A stretch of 64,000 nucleotides of DNA from NCBI GenBank assembly GCA_905250075.1, contig CAJNOP010000004.1:3854558-3918557 (forward strand), given 5' to 3'. Of this stretch, positions 13,332 through 28,500 are shown in pieces. How positions within the stretch are numbered: position 1 is the first letter of the stretch; each line of letters opens with the position of its first letter. Below the pieces are notes generated by a model, which worked only from the letters and a program-made list of their open reading frames with translations, did no database searches and was not told where the DNA came from. The position numbers and the translations under genes are program-made. This DNA comes from Rotaria sp. Silwood1 (lineage: Eukaryota > Rotifera > Eurotatoria > Philodinida > Philodinidae).

Positions 13332-14288
13332 ATTAGATGATATAAGGTAAAAAGAATGAAAAACAAACTCACAAGTTATACTACAAAAGAAAGAGAAAAA
13401 AGTCTGTATAAAAGCAAACGAAAGGTAAATATTATGACAAGTTGTGCCTTATATTCAGACAATTTTCTTCTTTTTTTTTTTTATTCTTCCGCATACAAGC
13501 AAAAGTAAATTATTCGAATAAATATTTCAAAAATAAATAAGATGTATTTCATTTCAAAGGAAAATTTTAAAACGATATATTTTATTGATATAAATATAAA
13601 TTTGATTATTATATATGCATTATCGAATTCTTTCAATTTTATATATTACATATTCTCATTCTCTTTGATCTCAATATAATATGCACACCTACTTGAAATA
13701 GCTGATATAACCTCTTTTCATTCTACTTTGATTCAAGCAAATAAATGTGTTCAATATTATACACAGATGAATAAATCGATAAGTGAGTGTTGACACTATC
13801 GTTAGGAACCGAAAAAAGGAACCTTGAAAAGAAAGCATAATAATAATATAATTTTAATTACATAGATAATGATTCAAAAGTTTCTGGATTATTAAAAACA
13901 AAAAAACATGTTTATAGCTTTTGATAAAAGAAATAGCAAATAGTTTATTATTCAAATTATAATTATTAATCTTGCGCGTTTTTTTTTTTTTTTTCGTTTA
14001 TCTATATTGATTAAAAAAAACTATAGATATATACCTACAAAAGTATTTCTATTACTTTTTTCATTCATCTTCTCATCATTTTCATATATATAGTCACATT
14101 GTATTTATGTATTGCTTTAAAATAAATCTTAATTCGATATATTATCTTGAACAAAAAAATAAAAATAATCTATAGAATATGATTTTAATTCAATTATTAA
14201 TTAATAAACAATATTTAATAAATAACAATAGAGTATATCTTATATTTGAACATAAAATCTCAGTATTCAATGAAAAATTAAAATTTTA
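13332..14288. other. Intergenic DNA between divergent genes
   Basis: Just under 1 kb separates the start of the docking-protein gene (-) from the proposed start of the next gene (+). It is AT-rich with homopolymer A and T runs and shows no coding frame. It presumably holds promoters for both neighbours, but I recognise no specific element. Confidence 0.5.
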
Positions 14289-16128
14289 ATGCCAATCAAA
14301 TCGACTTTATTAAGAAAAAGAAGTTTTCATAATAAACAGAACTTCGTAAGATTATTCTGAGAAATTATTACTATATAACTATATTTATTCAAATCATAGG
14401 AACATATAATACATTCTTCAAATGATGAAAAATCATTATCAAGAAAAGGATTAGAATTTCTTGCAGTAAGCTACTTAAAGAACTTTGTTTTTTTTTTTTC
14501 ATACAATAACGAAAATCTTAGTTTAATTTTTCGAATATTTATATATCATTAGTATGACAAAAACTGAGATTTAATAGTGAAATAAAGTCAGAAATAAATA
14601 TTGTATCTTTATCTAAAAAACAACTAATAACGAATTACTATCGATCATCAAGAAACGTAGATATGAGCGAGAAGAATTTTGATTATTTAACATTGAGATG
14701 TGATCAACTTTTTATGAGCATGCCATTAATCAAGTAAATTTCACATAGTTTTCTATAATTTACTTTTTTTTTTTCTTTGCTCTCAGAAGATTACATCATT
14801 TGATTTCTTATCAGATAAAAACTAACAGGAATAGTCTAATCTGATATGATCGAACAGTTTTATAACAATGAAATTACATGAGTCATAAATCAAAAAAAAA
14901 TAAAATAAAATGAAATTTAGCAGAAAATCTTGGCATAAAAACAATATATATCATTAAAAATCGATAAAAGTTTTTCTTTCTATTTGACATAATGTAAATA
15001 TGTGATTATAGTTGTTTTTTCTTTACTGATCACATCTGTAAAAAATATCAGCTTATCTGTCATTGACAAACTCAATTAATAGCCATAAGTGAATAATCAA
15101 TACTATTGATTAGGCATCTGACCATGAACAACATCTTGTACTATCATCACCAGTTATCGTTCAAGAACAGCAACAATCAAATGTACCAAGAGATTTTTTC
15201 AATGAACAAGAATTTTTGTCATCAACTGTTCCAATCGAACATTTAATTATTAACACAAATAAAACAGATATTCTATCTTCTGTCATCCGTATTGAACGGT
15301 CATTATCTCCATCTCTTTCACAACTGATTCCAGATCCGATTATTAATGACAAACAGACAACAAATAGAATTTTTAATCAAAAAAATTCTATACATTTTAC
15401 ATATCCATCTCAATTTAATACAATAATACCTGTATGAATTCAATTAAAAATTTTCCCCTAGAAAAACATCAATCTAATTTTATTTTTATATTACTTTTTT
15501 TTTTTTTAAGATTGATTCTTCATTAAAAAAACATTCCAATTCTATTCATGATGATTTATCATCATCATCAAATAATATACGTTATTATCAAATTGGTACT
15601 ATATTTACTTCAACAAGCACATTTATTATGCATCAAAATGAAGTTATTGCTCAGACAACTAGATCTGATCGTTTTCTTTCAGACACTATTTTCATTATTT
15701 TAATTGCAACTCTCACAATAATTATTTTACTCTTTTGTTTGGTTCTCTTTTGTCTATGTCGTCGTACAACTAAACGTAATATATCACCATCATTTGATGG
15801 TGCTTGTTACATAGGATTAAATGAACATTCATTAGAAATACCTTGTGATAATGATCAACAACGAATATCTAAATATGAAAATGATCTTTCTTATATAAAT
15901 GATATTCCATCATCATATATACAAACAAAGTCATCCATCAATCATCCATCATTGATAAATAATGATAGAATTTCTTTACATAATGTTATAAAACAAAAGT
16001 CAAAAATAAATGAAAAAAATCTAAAAAGAAAACGTCTTAATAATTGTTGTTGTTGTTCTAATTCAAAAACAAAATCTTCATCAACAAAAATTAATAAACG
16101 AAATCGAATGAAAAGAAACGAAATATAA
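14289..16128 (+). CDS. Unrecognised single-pass membrane protein
   Basis: The well-supported part is two exons, 15114-15431 and 15511-16128, joined in phase 0. The first has codon use like the other genes here. The second holds one strong hydrophobic helix (residues ~206-231, IFIILIATLTIIILLF) followed by Cys-Arg-Arg and a basic tail ending in a CCCC cluster and Lys/Arg-rich stretch. Two small upstream exons, 14289-14345 (an ATG start, MPIKSTLLRK) and 14400-14465, fit phase 0 and are separated by a typical 53-bp intron, giving about 352 residues. These two are less certain, and the 648-bp intron after them may hide another exon. No signal peptide or named domain is seen. The Ser/Gln/Asn-rich N-terminal half would be the outer part if the protein is type I. 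Confidence 0.55.
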
Positions 16129-18009
16129 TTTATATGTTACGATTATTTATTTATATTAAAAAAACTTTAAAAAAAAAAAGAAAAAACATAAAAATAGATG
16201 TTAAAAAGTTTCAAATCCTTGTCTTCCTTTAATCTATTGATTGTTTTTAATTTAACTTTCATTTTCTTTTTTTCTTGTTTTGTCACATATCAATCCTTTT
16301 GATTGAACACTCTAACATGTGTGACCGTTAAACATCCGGTCGACCTCGCCTTCATATACAAAGCCAAACAAAGAAGCAGAAGAAACTAATAATTTACAAC
16401 AGACTTCCTTTTTTTTCTCTCTCTCTCTTGTCATCAAACAACAGATTGACCTTCTTAAAAACTATCAAGTGATGAGTATATATGTATAGCAGTAGCAAGT
16501 ACCACTTATTATTTGTTTGTATGAAAATTAACAATCATTTTTTTTCTTTGTTTTGTTTTAATTTTGAACAAATAAATAATCAACCATCATTTGGTTATTG
16601 TATGGTACATTTACTTTTTTCTTTTTTTGCTCTCAATCTTGCCTTGAATTGATTGACAATATACGGGATATGGTTGTGGATGGCCGCCATCTGTTTGCTT
16701 CTTCCTTACTTACTTAGTTATTCGATTCTTTCTCATTTCTCTTTGGTGTGCAAAATGTCAATTGAGCGGTCACAAATATATAAGCTAATGTCGGTTAGAT
16801 CCGTTCACAATCGATCATCACTCAGCATGCAACATAGAACAAAATTGATAGTCACATATAAGATCAGGTGTCTTTTTTCTTATTTCTAGTTTAGAGAATT
16901 CTGTGAATCCTAAGGGAAATGACAAAAATGGAGACATTATCGTTTTCTTTTTGCTTTTAAACTCTAACACTTCATTTGCTTACAGATACATACATACATA
17001 TATACATATACGTACACACACATGTTGCTTTAATCATCGTCATGCAAGCAATCCAGCCTTGACCCTAAACAATCTTCACGGCATGTACAATGATTTATGA
17101 TGATTGTCCACCGGTCATCACTAGCAATCATTTAATACTAATCGACTTTTTTTTTCTTCACACTGTCTATTATCACATCACCTGCCTATCTATAGACATA
17201 TGTCGGTAAAATTCATGCTGTGACATTGAATTTGATGATCACTACCTTTTGAGAGATTCACTTCATGCAAAACTAGTAATGGTGACGGTCTATAAATGTA
17301 AAGCAAATGCATAGGTATATACATAATCAATGAACATCAAAAAAAAAAAAAAAGAAAACGAAGAAGAATAGATGCTCATGTTCACCCATTTTTCGCTTGT
17401 TCGCTCGTGCGCAAGTGCCTTACGTAATCATATCATCATCGAATAAAACATATATCCTTGATAGTGTAGGCACTCGCATAGGCTTCGTAAAACGAAGTTA
17501 CAAAGGCAGTCGGATGCGCACGTCGTATAGGATTATAAAGCGATGCTTCTCAACCATCACTATACTAAATTCATTATTATTGCATCATAAACCTATATAT
17601 GTTACTTTAACGGTTAACGTACGTATCTTATTCTTCTACTTCTTCATCTTCTTTTTTTTTTTTACTTCAGACTCTCTCATCTTTTACTATCATATCATGA
17701 AATTGACCCTCGACCGACTAACTTCTCTTCGTCCATTTTTTTTATTCTGTTGAAGATGATGAGTGATAAAAGAGATGAAAAAAAAAAAAGAAAAAAAGAA
17801 AGAAGTGCTTAGTTGAGTGCTTATTTAGTTGTACAATTGAGAAGCCTGTATTTATAATGGAATTCGTTAAGAAGTAGACTAGTGAATGAAATTAAACATG
17901 CACAAATTTTATTTTTGTCGTGCTAGACTTTTAAATGAATTCGAATGAAATACAATGAAAAAGGTTTCACAAGCATGCATAGAAAAAAAAAAGCGCCATT
18001 TCATTGTCA

Positions 18010-18048
18010 ATATTATTATTATTATTAGTAGTAGTAGTAGTAGTAGTT
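18010..18048. repeat. Trinucleotide microsatellite (ATT)n(AGT)n
   Basis: A run of ATT units passes directly into a run of AGT units. It is non-coding and lies in the intergenic region. Confidence 0.85.
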
Positions 18049-19273
18049 TCATGACAAAAAAATCAAATTATCTACAAAAGAAATTATATATTGAAAATAA
18101 TAAGTTAGATGACTTTTCTAATTTAATAGTAAACGAATTCTAAATTATTATTAAAATTGATTATTATTATGTTAGATAGTAAATCTAAATAAGAGAACAA
18201 AAAAAAATGAAGTTTGAAAACGCTCATTAAAAATTTCATACATATTCATATTTTAAACAACTAATATAATCAAACTTTTCACACTAGTTTAATCACTGAA
18301 CAGGTGATACATATGACACATGCAATGTTATATCCCTAAGAGATATGTGTGACTAACAAGGAAATTATCATCTCACATCATGTCGTTCTGGTATGTATAG
18401 ATAGAAATCAAATATAAGATATATTGTTAGGTTTTTTTTTTTTGTTATCCATTATTGGTTATACTATAATTCATATAGTATCATATGTATACTAGTCAAT
18501 CAATAAGTAGTTCTAATATAAGACTATGTATAATATAAAAACATTCGTTGTTCTTGCATGCTTTTGTTTTATAGGTAAACAAAGCAATAGCAGACATAGA
18601 ATTTCTCATGTTCAATGAGTGTCTGAACAATCGATATAATATATAGTATACGAGAAAGAGAAGAAATATGAAACGATGGTGTGTTGTATGTGACGCGACT
18701 AACATATCGATAAAGATGTCTCGTTCAACCCTATTCAATGGATCAAGGTGACCCATCCGAATTGAATGAAGGTAGTAATTTGTTCGACACGCGTCTTATT
18801 AGATATAGTGCATACACATCTATTGCACATCGATACATGCAAACGAACATTAATAAGATAGAAGAAGAAGATGGTCACGTCAATGTGTTCGTCCATTACT
18901 ATCGTCATTGATCTATCTATATCTGTTTTAAACAATAATAATTTGACATTGTATATATATATGTCTGTTCAAAAAAAAACTATTCATATAAAATATAAAA
19001 ACAAAAAGTCTTTCATATGAAAAGAAACCTGTAGTAGTATCCGTTTGGTCTTTTTTGATTGAACTAGATATTTGCCGAGATACGATTTGTACTCCTAATT
19101 AGCTCATTGACACATACCGCCAGCATTTTTTTTTTCTCTTTCGCTTTACTTGCTTCACATATTCTGAATAAAGAGAAAGAGAGAACACCAAAGAAGAAGA
19201 AGAAAAAAGAGAATGAATAGAAGTTGAACAAAACGGGCGCGACGATAGTAAGACGGTCGTCGATGTATTTTTT

Positions 19274-19295
19274 CTCTTCTCTTCTCTTCTCTTCT
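19274..19295. repeat. (CTCTT)n microsatellite upstream of the cadherin start
   Basis: Pyrimidine pentamer repeat about 230 bp before the cadherin start codon, in a longer CT-rich tract on the plus strand. It could be part of the 5' leader or promoter; the sequence does not decide this. Confidence 0.75.
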
Positions 19296-19528
19296 GTTTC
19301 TCTCTCTTACTCTATTTCTTACAAACGAACAATTGTCCAGTTCATCGCCAGTCTAGTATACACACATCTTTTTTTCTTTCTCATTGGAATAGATGAGTGT
19401 GTATACATATGTGTGTGTCTTGAGAATTTGATAATGGCACTACATTTTCTCTTGTTTTATTTTTTTAGATTTTATATTTATCTTAAAAAGTTTTTCGAAA
19501 TCACGGTTTTTTTTTAATTTCCCTATGT

Positions 19529-22500
19529 ATGTCTTCATTACATATCTCAATACTTTTTACTTTATTGACAATTATAATTGCCGATAATAAAACGTTTTAT
19601 TTCACAAAATCAAATTATGAATTATGGTGTCAAGAAAATATTCTATCAAATTCATTATTTCTCTATCCAAATCGAATACCAATAGGTATATATCGTACAT
19701 CAAATATTAAATCTGTTACTTATTATCTTATTGATGATAATAATAATGGTTTATTTCAAATAAAAACTAAACGTTTAGCTGACTTTTATTTTCTTATTAT
19801 TAATATAACACGTCCATTTGATATTAATAGAGAATATCAAGATGTTTATACACTACGTATTGAAGCAAATATTGTCACAACACAAGAAAATCTTACTGAA
19901 CAAACAGAAGTAAGAGTTTTATTTTTATCAAAGTTATAAAACATTTTTTTCTTTGTTAAATAGGTTCGTCTTTATGTTGCTGATTCGAATGATAATGATG
20001 GAGTATTTGATATGGATATCTACGAACAAAATTATACCCAAATAATTGACATTGATCAATCATTGATACAATTTCATGCGAGTGATGCTGATGAAATTCA
20101 ACATGCACAAATATTTTATGAATTAGCATCATCTTTAAATGAAACATTTTCTTTACATCCTTATACAGGTGAATTATATTTAATAAGTAAAGAAAATTTA
20201 AAATCTACATATGAATTTGATATCTATGCATATGATCGTTATCGTAAACGTCTTGTTGATAATAATATGAAAACTAAAACACATGTTAAATTAAATTTTA
20301 ATCAAATAAATTTTTTAAATAATAATTTAAATGAAACTTTTCAAACAATATTTAATCAAACAATTCAATATGAAAAATTAATAACAACATATGATATTGA
20401 AATAAATGAAAGAAAATCATTTCATTTATTAAATATTCATCAACCAATAATAACAATAAATATAAAAAATTTTAATGAAAAATTTTTTGAAATTTTTCTA
20501 TTAAAAAATTCATCATTAAATACAAAAAATTTATTTATTTATAATAATAATATTTATTTAAATAAATATTTAATTGAAGAATATAATTTACAATTATTTA
20601 TTTGTTTTAATCATGGTTATGAATGTCAATATATAAAATATCGTTATATACCATTAATTGATTTTAATTATTATCAATTTCATTTTAAAACAATTAAAAA
20701 AATTTATTTAGATGAAAATTTACCTGTGGATTCATTTATAACACATATAAAAATTGATTATAATCAAATTTCATATCAACAATCATTAATTATAAATTAT
20801 AAATTATTAAATGATGATATTTATTATCAATTTTATATTAATTCTAAAACAGGTATATTACGACTTGCAGAACGTTTAGAATATCGAATATATACACTTG
20901 ATATACAAGCTAATATACATTTATTTAATCGTCGTTATTCAATTGAAACAACAATTGAAATACATGTACGAGAAATAAATAAATATCGACCAATATTTCG
21001 TAATAATACACCAACAGATTTATTTCAATTACCATATCAATTTGAAGCATATGATTATGATCAAAATAAACAAACAAATGGACGTATAACATATCATTTA
21101 TGGAATTGTTATAATAATTGTCCATTTCATATTGATCCAAATAATGGTATATTAAATTTAAAGAAAAATCAAGAAAATTTTGATAGAAATATTATTTATT
21201 ATTTACGAATTATTGTATTTGATTGGGGACAACCAATTAGTTTTCAAAGTAATCTTGATATTCGAATTGATTTATCATCAAGATTAAGTAAAAGATCTTT
21301 ACAAAGAACACGTGCATATTCAAGACGATGGCGAAAAAAGCCAACATCTCTATTATTAACAACAACATCAACAACAACAATGATTACAGAACTAAGGTTA
21401 GATTTGAATTTAAAATTTTTATTTCATTACATTTAACATAATAATTATTATTCAAGCAAATACTTTCGTTTTCTTTATGGTCAGCAATGATAATAAACGA
21501 AAGTCAAAGAGAAAAAAAACATCTGTTAGTAGAATCCCTACGGGATTAAAATATACAACACAATGTTACTGTTGTTGTTAATCATACGGAAATTGTTTTA
21601 TTCTATTTATTTTAGGACACATTGCTTTACCATCTCTCTCTCTCTCCAGGAATGTAATAAGGAAGTAGTTCATATTCTCTAACGAGGCGTTAATCTCTGA
21701 TCTTATATCAACAATGTTCATCACAGGAAGAGTGAAAAATGTCCTTGCTTTGTTGTATGCTATGCTGCTTAGCGTTAGATTCATTGGCCCGATAAATTTC
21801 TGACAATTCCGATTAGCTACGGTTCTGGACAGAGAAGGCCAGTTTAGCATAGAATTCTTACATTCGATTGTTTAAGCTCTCTGTACACATTGACTAATCA
21901 TACACTAGCGACGAGTGTACGCGTTTGTTACAACTTAGTCAGCATGCTATCGGGCAGGTGAAGACAAACAAGTATTAGTGATTTGCCCTAAGTCATTCTA
22001 GAACGTACGCTACTACGGTTTTTAAATTTATGGAACAAGAAAGTTACGATGAACGAGTTTTGCAAAAAAAGAAAAACATTCTCCAATAGTTTTTCATGTT
22101 ACTAACTAAACTAATTTTCGCAATGATATATCTTCAATTTTATAATGAAAATTGAAGTTAAAAATTTCCTTTCGATGATTATCATCTTGTTCATATAAGA
22201 GAAAAATTCCTGATCTCTTGTATTTGTTTCAATGAGATATATATATACAATATGATCTTGGTCTCAACGGAACAAAAAAAAATGATTAATTCTTCTCATA
22301 TAATCTGATCCAATAATTATTTGTTCTAGTACATATAAGACAACTGTACCTTCACATATCGATACTGTTTATTTAAATGTTGGTTTTCGTCAAAATTTGA
22401 CAACATATTATATATCAGAAGATATTGAAATAAATACAATAATTGATCGTTTAAAAATTGAATATGATTCATTTCCATTGAATATAAATAATGAAAATGA

Positions 22501-25500
22501 TAATATATTTTTCTATAATATAAATGATACAAATGTACCATTTATAATTGATCAAAATGAAAAATATTTAAAATTAATTGATAAAATTGATCGTGAAAAA
22601 CAAACAAAATATATATTTGAAATCGAACTTAAATTAAAATCAATTTATTCAATTAAATTACAAGAACAATATTATTGTCAAAAGAAAAATTTATTTATTA
22701 ATTTTCAATATACAAATAAATATTATCAAAAAATGTTAATTATTATTTATATTAATGATATTAATGATAATATACCAATATGTAATCATTTTCATACACA
22801 TATAAAATTAAATGAAAATGAAATACAAAAAAATATTTATCAAATTCAAGCATATGATCCTGATTTAGGTAAAAAAATATTTCTTTTCTATAATAGAAAT
22901 TAAAGATAATTATTTGATATTTTTCTTTTTTATCTCTTAGGTGAAAATGGTACAATAAATTATTCTTTACTTGATTATAATCATTATTTTTCTATAAATT
23001 CTTTAACAGGACAAATTGATTGTATAAAATCAATAGATTATGAAGAATATAGATCTATTGATTTACATATAATCGCATCTGATCAAGGTTCACAAATTCA
23101 ATATCAAACAATATGTACAACAGTTCATATTACAATAAATGATCTTAATGATAATATACCACGATTTTTATTAGATAATTATATATTTTATCTTTTTTCT
23201 GATATGCCACGTTATTCAATATTTGGACAAATTATTGCAATAGATTTTGATAAAAATGATCAATTAATTTATTCAATTAATCCAAATCCATATATAACAA
23301 TAAATATGTATACAGGTCATTTACGTTTAAAACATAATTTACATCGTTTACTTGATCAAATCTTAAATGTAACTGTTCAAGTATCGGATGGTTTACATAA
23401 AAATGAAACTTTAATATCAATTTATATTAAATCATTTCCTGATGCACAACAACCAATACTTTTATCTGAACCAGCATTTGGTATAACAATAAATGAATCA
23501 TTACCTATTGATTCAACAATAACAAATATTTATCGTCGATTTCAAATTCTTTCATCAACTATTGATTTTATTGAAATAATTCATGATGAAATAAAATTAC
23601 CATTTTCAATTGATCAACAAGGTATGATGACGTTTTTCTTTCTTTTTTTTCTTTTTTTTGATTTTTCAATCAAAAAAGGATTTTAAGAAATTTAATACAC
23701 ATTCAGATTTAGTTTATGATTTTATTTTCAATCATACATTACTTTTCTTTTTGTTAACAATTCTATTCAATTTATATTCATTTCTGTCATATTGCATACT
23801 AATTTATTGTTCTCAGCTTATATCTTATATTAATTCATATATGTATATATATATATACGTATATTTTTGTCGTCTCAGGATAATGAAACGACAATTAGAA
23901 TGTCTGCATGCATGCATGCATACATACGCGTGACCGATGGTGTACATCATTATACAGTCAATTCTAATTTCCTTTCTTTAATCCCTTGTGGTAATGCGTG
24001 TGGCAACTAACGTCGGCTATGTTGGTTTGATGCATGTCTGAATAGAGATTGCTGCTGCTGTTGTTGTTTTACATGTCATCAATCGATATGCATTGTGAGA
24101 ATAACAGCTGCTCCTGTTTCTCACTCATTTATTTCTGCTACTGAGTTGTTCTTCATTGGACACTAATTACCCATCGAATCTATTCACTAATCGATAGAAG
24201 ATAAGCATTAGTGATTATATATATATATCTTTTTAAAGAACACATGCTCATCAAAACAAAATAAAAAGAAAAAAAAATAGACATTTATCGAGACCATCTG
24301 TTCAATTAAAAATACATCTGAAAAACAAAAAGAAAAATTAGTTTGCAAAAGAAAAACGTAAATCGAATGATTAAGTTTTCAAGAAAATATTTATTTTATC
24401 TGATTGAATTTTATGAATGTCAAACGATTCAAATTACATGATCAATAAAAGATAATCTAGATCAGTAGACGATTTTGATTGATATGATCAAATGACATCC
24501 TGTTAGTATGAATAAATTTTGTCAAACAAATAAGGTCATCTTATATTTAAGAGTTGATTGGATGATTTTTAATATGACCTTTATAACTAAAGACAAATAA
24601 CATGATTTTTATATTTTTCTATTAAATTATTTATTCTTATTAAATAGACACAAGAAAATGAAATATAAATTATTCTTTAATCATATATATTTCATATTGC
24701 ATGTCGGAATTCTTTATCATATGATCAAATAAATTAATTCTAACAGTGAAAATTACTGTCAGATGAAATAAATATCAAAATAAATTATGTTAACAATGAG
24801 TTTTTCTAAAATGAAAAAAAAAAAAACAGCTGCTTTTACTCATGAAAAATGATAAGATTTATGTAGGATTATCCTATCCAGCAGTATAGATTAGGGTAAA
24901 ATTAACAATCTAACAAGAACAAAAAGAAAAATCATATAATCAACAAGGTCATATTATTATTCAATCATTCTCAGGTATCAATATACTGAATCAGTTATCA
25001 ATAGGATATCTTTTCGGTTGTTCAATTATAAGTACATCACAAGATCTTAGTTGTGTATTCTCTTGAGAATTGTAATCAGCTGCCTAATGTTTGTGTGAGA
25101 TGTTGTTTATATAAAATCAAACGAATTCTCGAACAGTACTATTTTTAATATTGTTCATTTTCAAAGTTTTGTTTTTTCAACTAGATCATAATCATGAGTT
25201 CTCTAATCTATATCTATTTTTAGTATAGAATAAAATTCATTAATATTAAAAATATTCTTATTCATAAAAATCTTTATTACTAAAGTGTTGTCTCATTTTG
25301 TCTAAAAGCACTCGATTATAGAAGTATCATTAAAGAAAATTTAAGTATTTCTCTTGAAAGAAAATTTGTCTATAAAAAAAAAAAAAAGAACAAATCATAT
25401 TTTATTTCAAGGTTATCTTCGTTTAACACATTCTTTAATCGGTTTAATACAATCATCATATTGGTTACCAATACGTTTAACACGTTATCGTGCTCATCCA

Positions 25501-28500
25501 CCACATACATATATTCATATACACATATCAATTCGACAAGAAAATTTTTATTTACCACAATGTATTAATATATATCAAAATGTAAAAATATATGATTATT
25601 TAATTGAATATCCATTTGCACGTATTGAAGCTACAACAATAAATAAAAATTCATTTATTGAATATACAATTATTGATAATGATAAAAATGATAAAATATT
25701 TTCAATTGATAAACAAAAAGGTTTTATACAATTATTACCAACAATACAAAATAATCGTCGATTAAAATCTGATTATTTATTAATAATAAATGCATTAGAT
25801 AATCAATATAAATTATCAGTTAATTGTTATTTAAAAATTCATCTTATAAGACGACAACAATTAATACCTAAATTTATTTATTCATCTATTTATAATATTG
25901 ATTTACCTGAAATACAATATCATAGTGGACGATTAAGACAACGTTTATTTCAAATTATTGCATTATTAGATACACATGTTTATGATAAAAAACTTGAAAT
26001 ACGTTATAGAATTGTTGATTCAAATCAACATTTTATTATTAATCGTCAAACTGGATATATTGCTGCAAAACAACCATTAAATCCTTATACAATATATGAA
26101 TTTCATGTAAGATATTCTTTTTTTTTGTTCCTTTGAGATCAGACTATAAACATAATCATATATAAAAAAAAATATGTTATCTAAGTTTTCTTAACCTTCA
26201 CATGACTATCATATGGGATTTGTATGTACTCCAAGGGATAAAATAAATATAACATATAAAGTTATTATTAGTTTATCATATAATATATGAAGACTTAATT
26301 ACAAGAAAAACAAACATAAAAAAATAGTTAGTTTAAACTAGACCTCTGTTCTTTATGATCGTATCATTATCTATATTCGAGACGTTTTGAAATCATTCAT
26401 CAATATTTACAGATACATTGAATTGCTCTACATAAAAAGAACGATTGAGTTCGATTAACTAATGTTATCAATGTACTACTATACTAAGTGCTCTTGTTGT
26501 ATACTTAAATAGACATGGTTCGATTAAATGTTATGCATATATAATAGAATAATGAGTCTCATTTAAGTACGAATGAATTCTGAGTAGTCAAGAAAAGTTC
26601 ATATGTATTTCCGGAATGATCTATTCACATAAATAATAGCAGAAATTAAATGAAAGATAAACTATTTTGTCTAAGATTGTATACTGATAATAGTATGATG
26701 GAGTTCGCACAGATCCCAAGTGGTTATATGAGATTTAATTTATTTGAAATATTGAAAAATTTCATAGAAAAATTAAATATTCAGAAAATATATATTAACA
26801 TATATAAATTGTAAAATAATATATATAATTTCGGAGTGAAATAATAAAAGTGTATTTATAAAAATTATGAAAAGATGTATCTATATTTCAAGTCAAAAAT
26901 AAACAATAAATATAAAATAAGTCCTATCAATCCTCTCATAGTATTCTAATGAAAAACTTATAAGACTTGAATACTTGGTGGAGCTATTGAATTTTCTGAA
27001 AATCGAAGAATCTCAGACAAAACCATATGGCAGATGAATGTAAAAGCTGATGTTTCTTGGAAGGTTTCAAGTCATTATGCAATACATTTTCATGATAGAC
27101 TTAAAAATATATATCTTGATAAATGTATTCATCAAATTTTTTTTCTTTTTCTCCCATAATTTCTATTGTTTTATTTAGGTTCAAGCATTTACAGTTGCAC
27201 ATCAAGATGATATATTATCTGATGGAAATGAAAATGATGATGATGAAAATTCTTATCAAGGTAAATCACGTATAGTTTCACCACGTAAAATTTTACCAAT
27301 AAAAATTCGTATATTACCAATGATATCACTTAATAAATCATTATTATCAACAATTGATTCAACAATAAATATTGATATATTAAAAACAACTGAAGTTGGT
27401 TCAACAATTTTACATCTTGGTTTAAATAATCGTTATAATAATACACAATGGTTTATTATGATTGGACATATACGTCATACAAGATATTTTCATGTAGATT
27501 TTCAAACAGGTCATTTAATACTTATACGTCCTATTGAAGAATTAATATATCAAACAAATATAATTGAACTTCGTATTAATGTAACTAATGATTGGATTAA
27601 TATGAATACAATTAAAGTATAAATATCAAAGAAATTATTTTTCTAAAAAAAATTTTTTTTTTCTTATGTTTTTTACTTTAAGGTTATTGTTCGTATTGTA
27701 AATAATCGAATTCCATCAATTGAATTTGCTCAAAAAGATTATTATAGTTCAATATCAAAAAATATTCCAATTGGTGCTGAAATAGCACGTTTAACAATTG
27801 AAAATTCGTTAGATGATTGTATTTATTCAATTGATTCAGTTGAAAGAATAAAATCTTATGATTTATTTCGTATTAATTCATATACAGGTTCAATAACTGT
27901 TAGTAATTCATTAGTAAATTCTCCAAGTCATACACATCTATTAAAAATTATCTATCGTTGTGAACATAATTATCATATAGCACATACAAATTTACATATA
28001 AATATACTTGATGAAAAAAATTCATTAAATCAAACAAATAAATCATTTCGTTTTAGTCAAGAAAATTATTTAATTATTTTTGAAACTTCACTAATTAAAA
28101 ATCGTAGAAAATATTTAATGGATTTTGAATTAATTAGTAATAATGATCATCAAATAAGAATAAAACCTGATGCAAAAATTCTTCAAGGTAAATTTCTTTT
28201 TTTTTTTTGTCTATGAACTTTTCAAACAGATATTTGTAACGTTCATACATCTTAGGAAGTCTTTTAAATTGATTGGTCGTTTATGAGTCGAGATCGTTTG
28301 CATCATGTAGATACGAATAAGCGATGAATATCATGAAAATAACTTGGGCTCTTGTCTTATTATTGCAGTACCACGAAGGAACACTAGGAAAACTTATTTT
28401 CGAATTTGGCTTTGAAACTTCATAGAGACTGATCTAATTATTGAAATTTGAGAAAAGAATTGATCTAAAAAAATACATCGTATCAGTAACAATAGACTAA

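Larger units (their letters stand above)
16129..19528. other. Long intergenic region upstream of the giant cadherin
   Basis: About 3.4 kb with several open frames of 60-118 codons on both strands. None has homologous-looking content, a splice partner or codon use like the neighbouring genes. Parts (16.3-17.6 kb and 18.3-18.9 kb) are a little less AT-rich than average and may be regulatory, since this is the promoter side of the cadherin gene. Simple repeats occur near 16985-17020 (ACATACAT type), 18010-18048 and 19274-19295. Confidence 0.5.

Noticed and set aside
17397-17753. 118-codon plus-strand open frame
   Set aside because: It ends in a Phe-rich low-complexity run, has no recognisable domain and no splice-compatible partner. 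The composition looks like chance in intergenic DNA.
18496-18935. Two overlapping minus-strand frames of 66 and 86 codons
   Set aside because: No domain, different frames without splice signals between them, and hydrophobic stretches that can be explained by T-rich DNA.
19224-19517. 97-codon frame just before the cadherin start
   Set aside because: Low-complexity Phe/Ser/Leu reading across the CTCTT repeat; more likely 5' leader or promoter of the cadherin.
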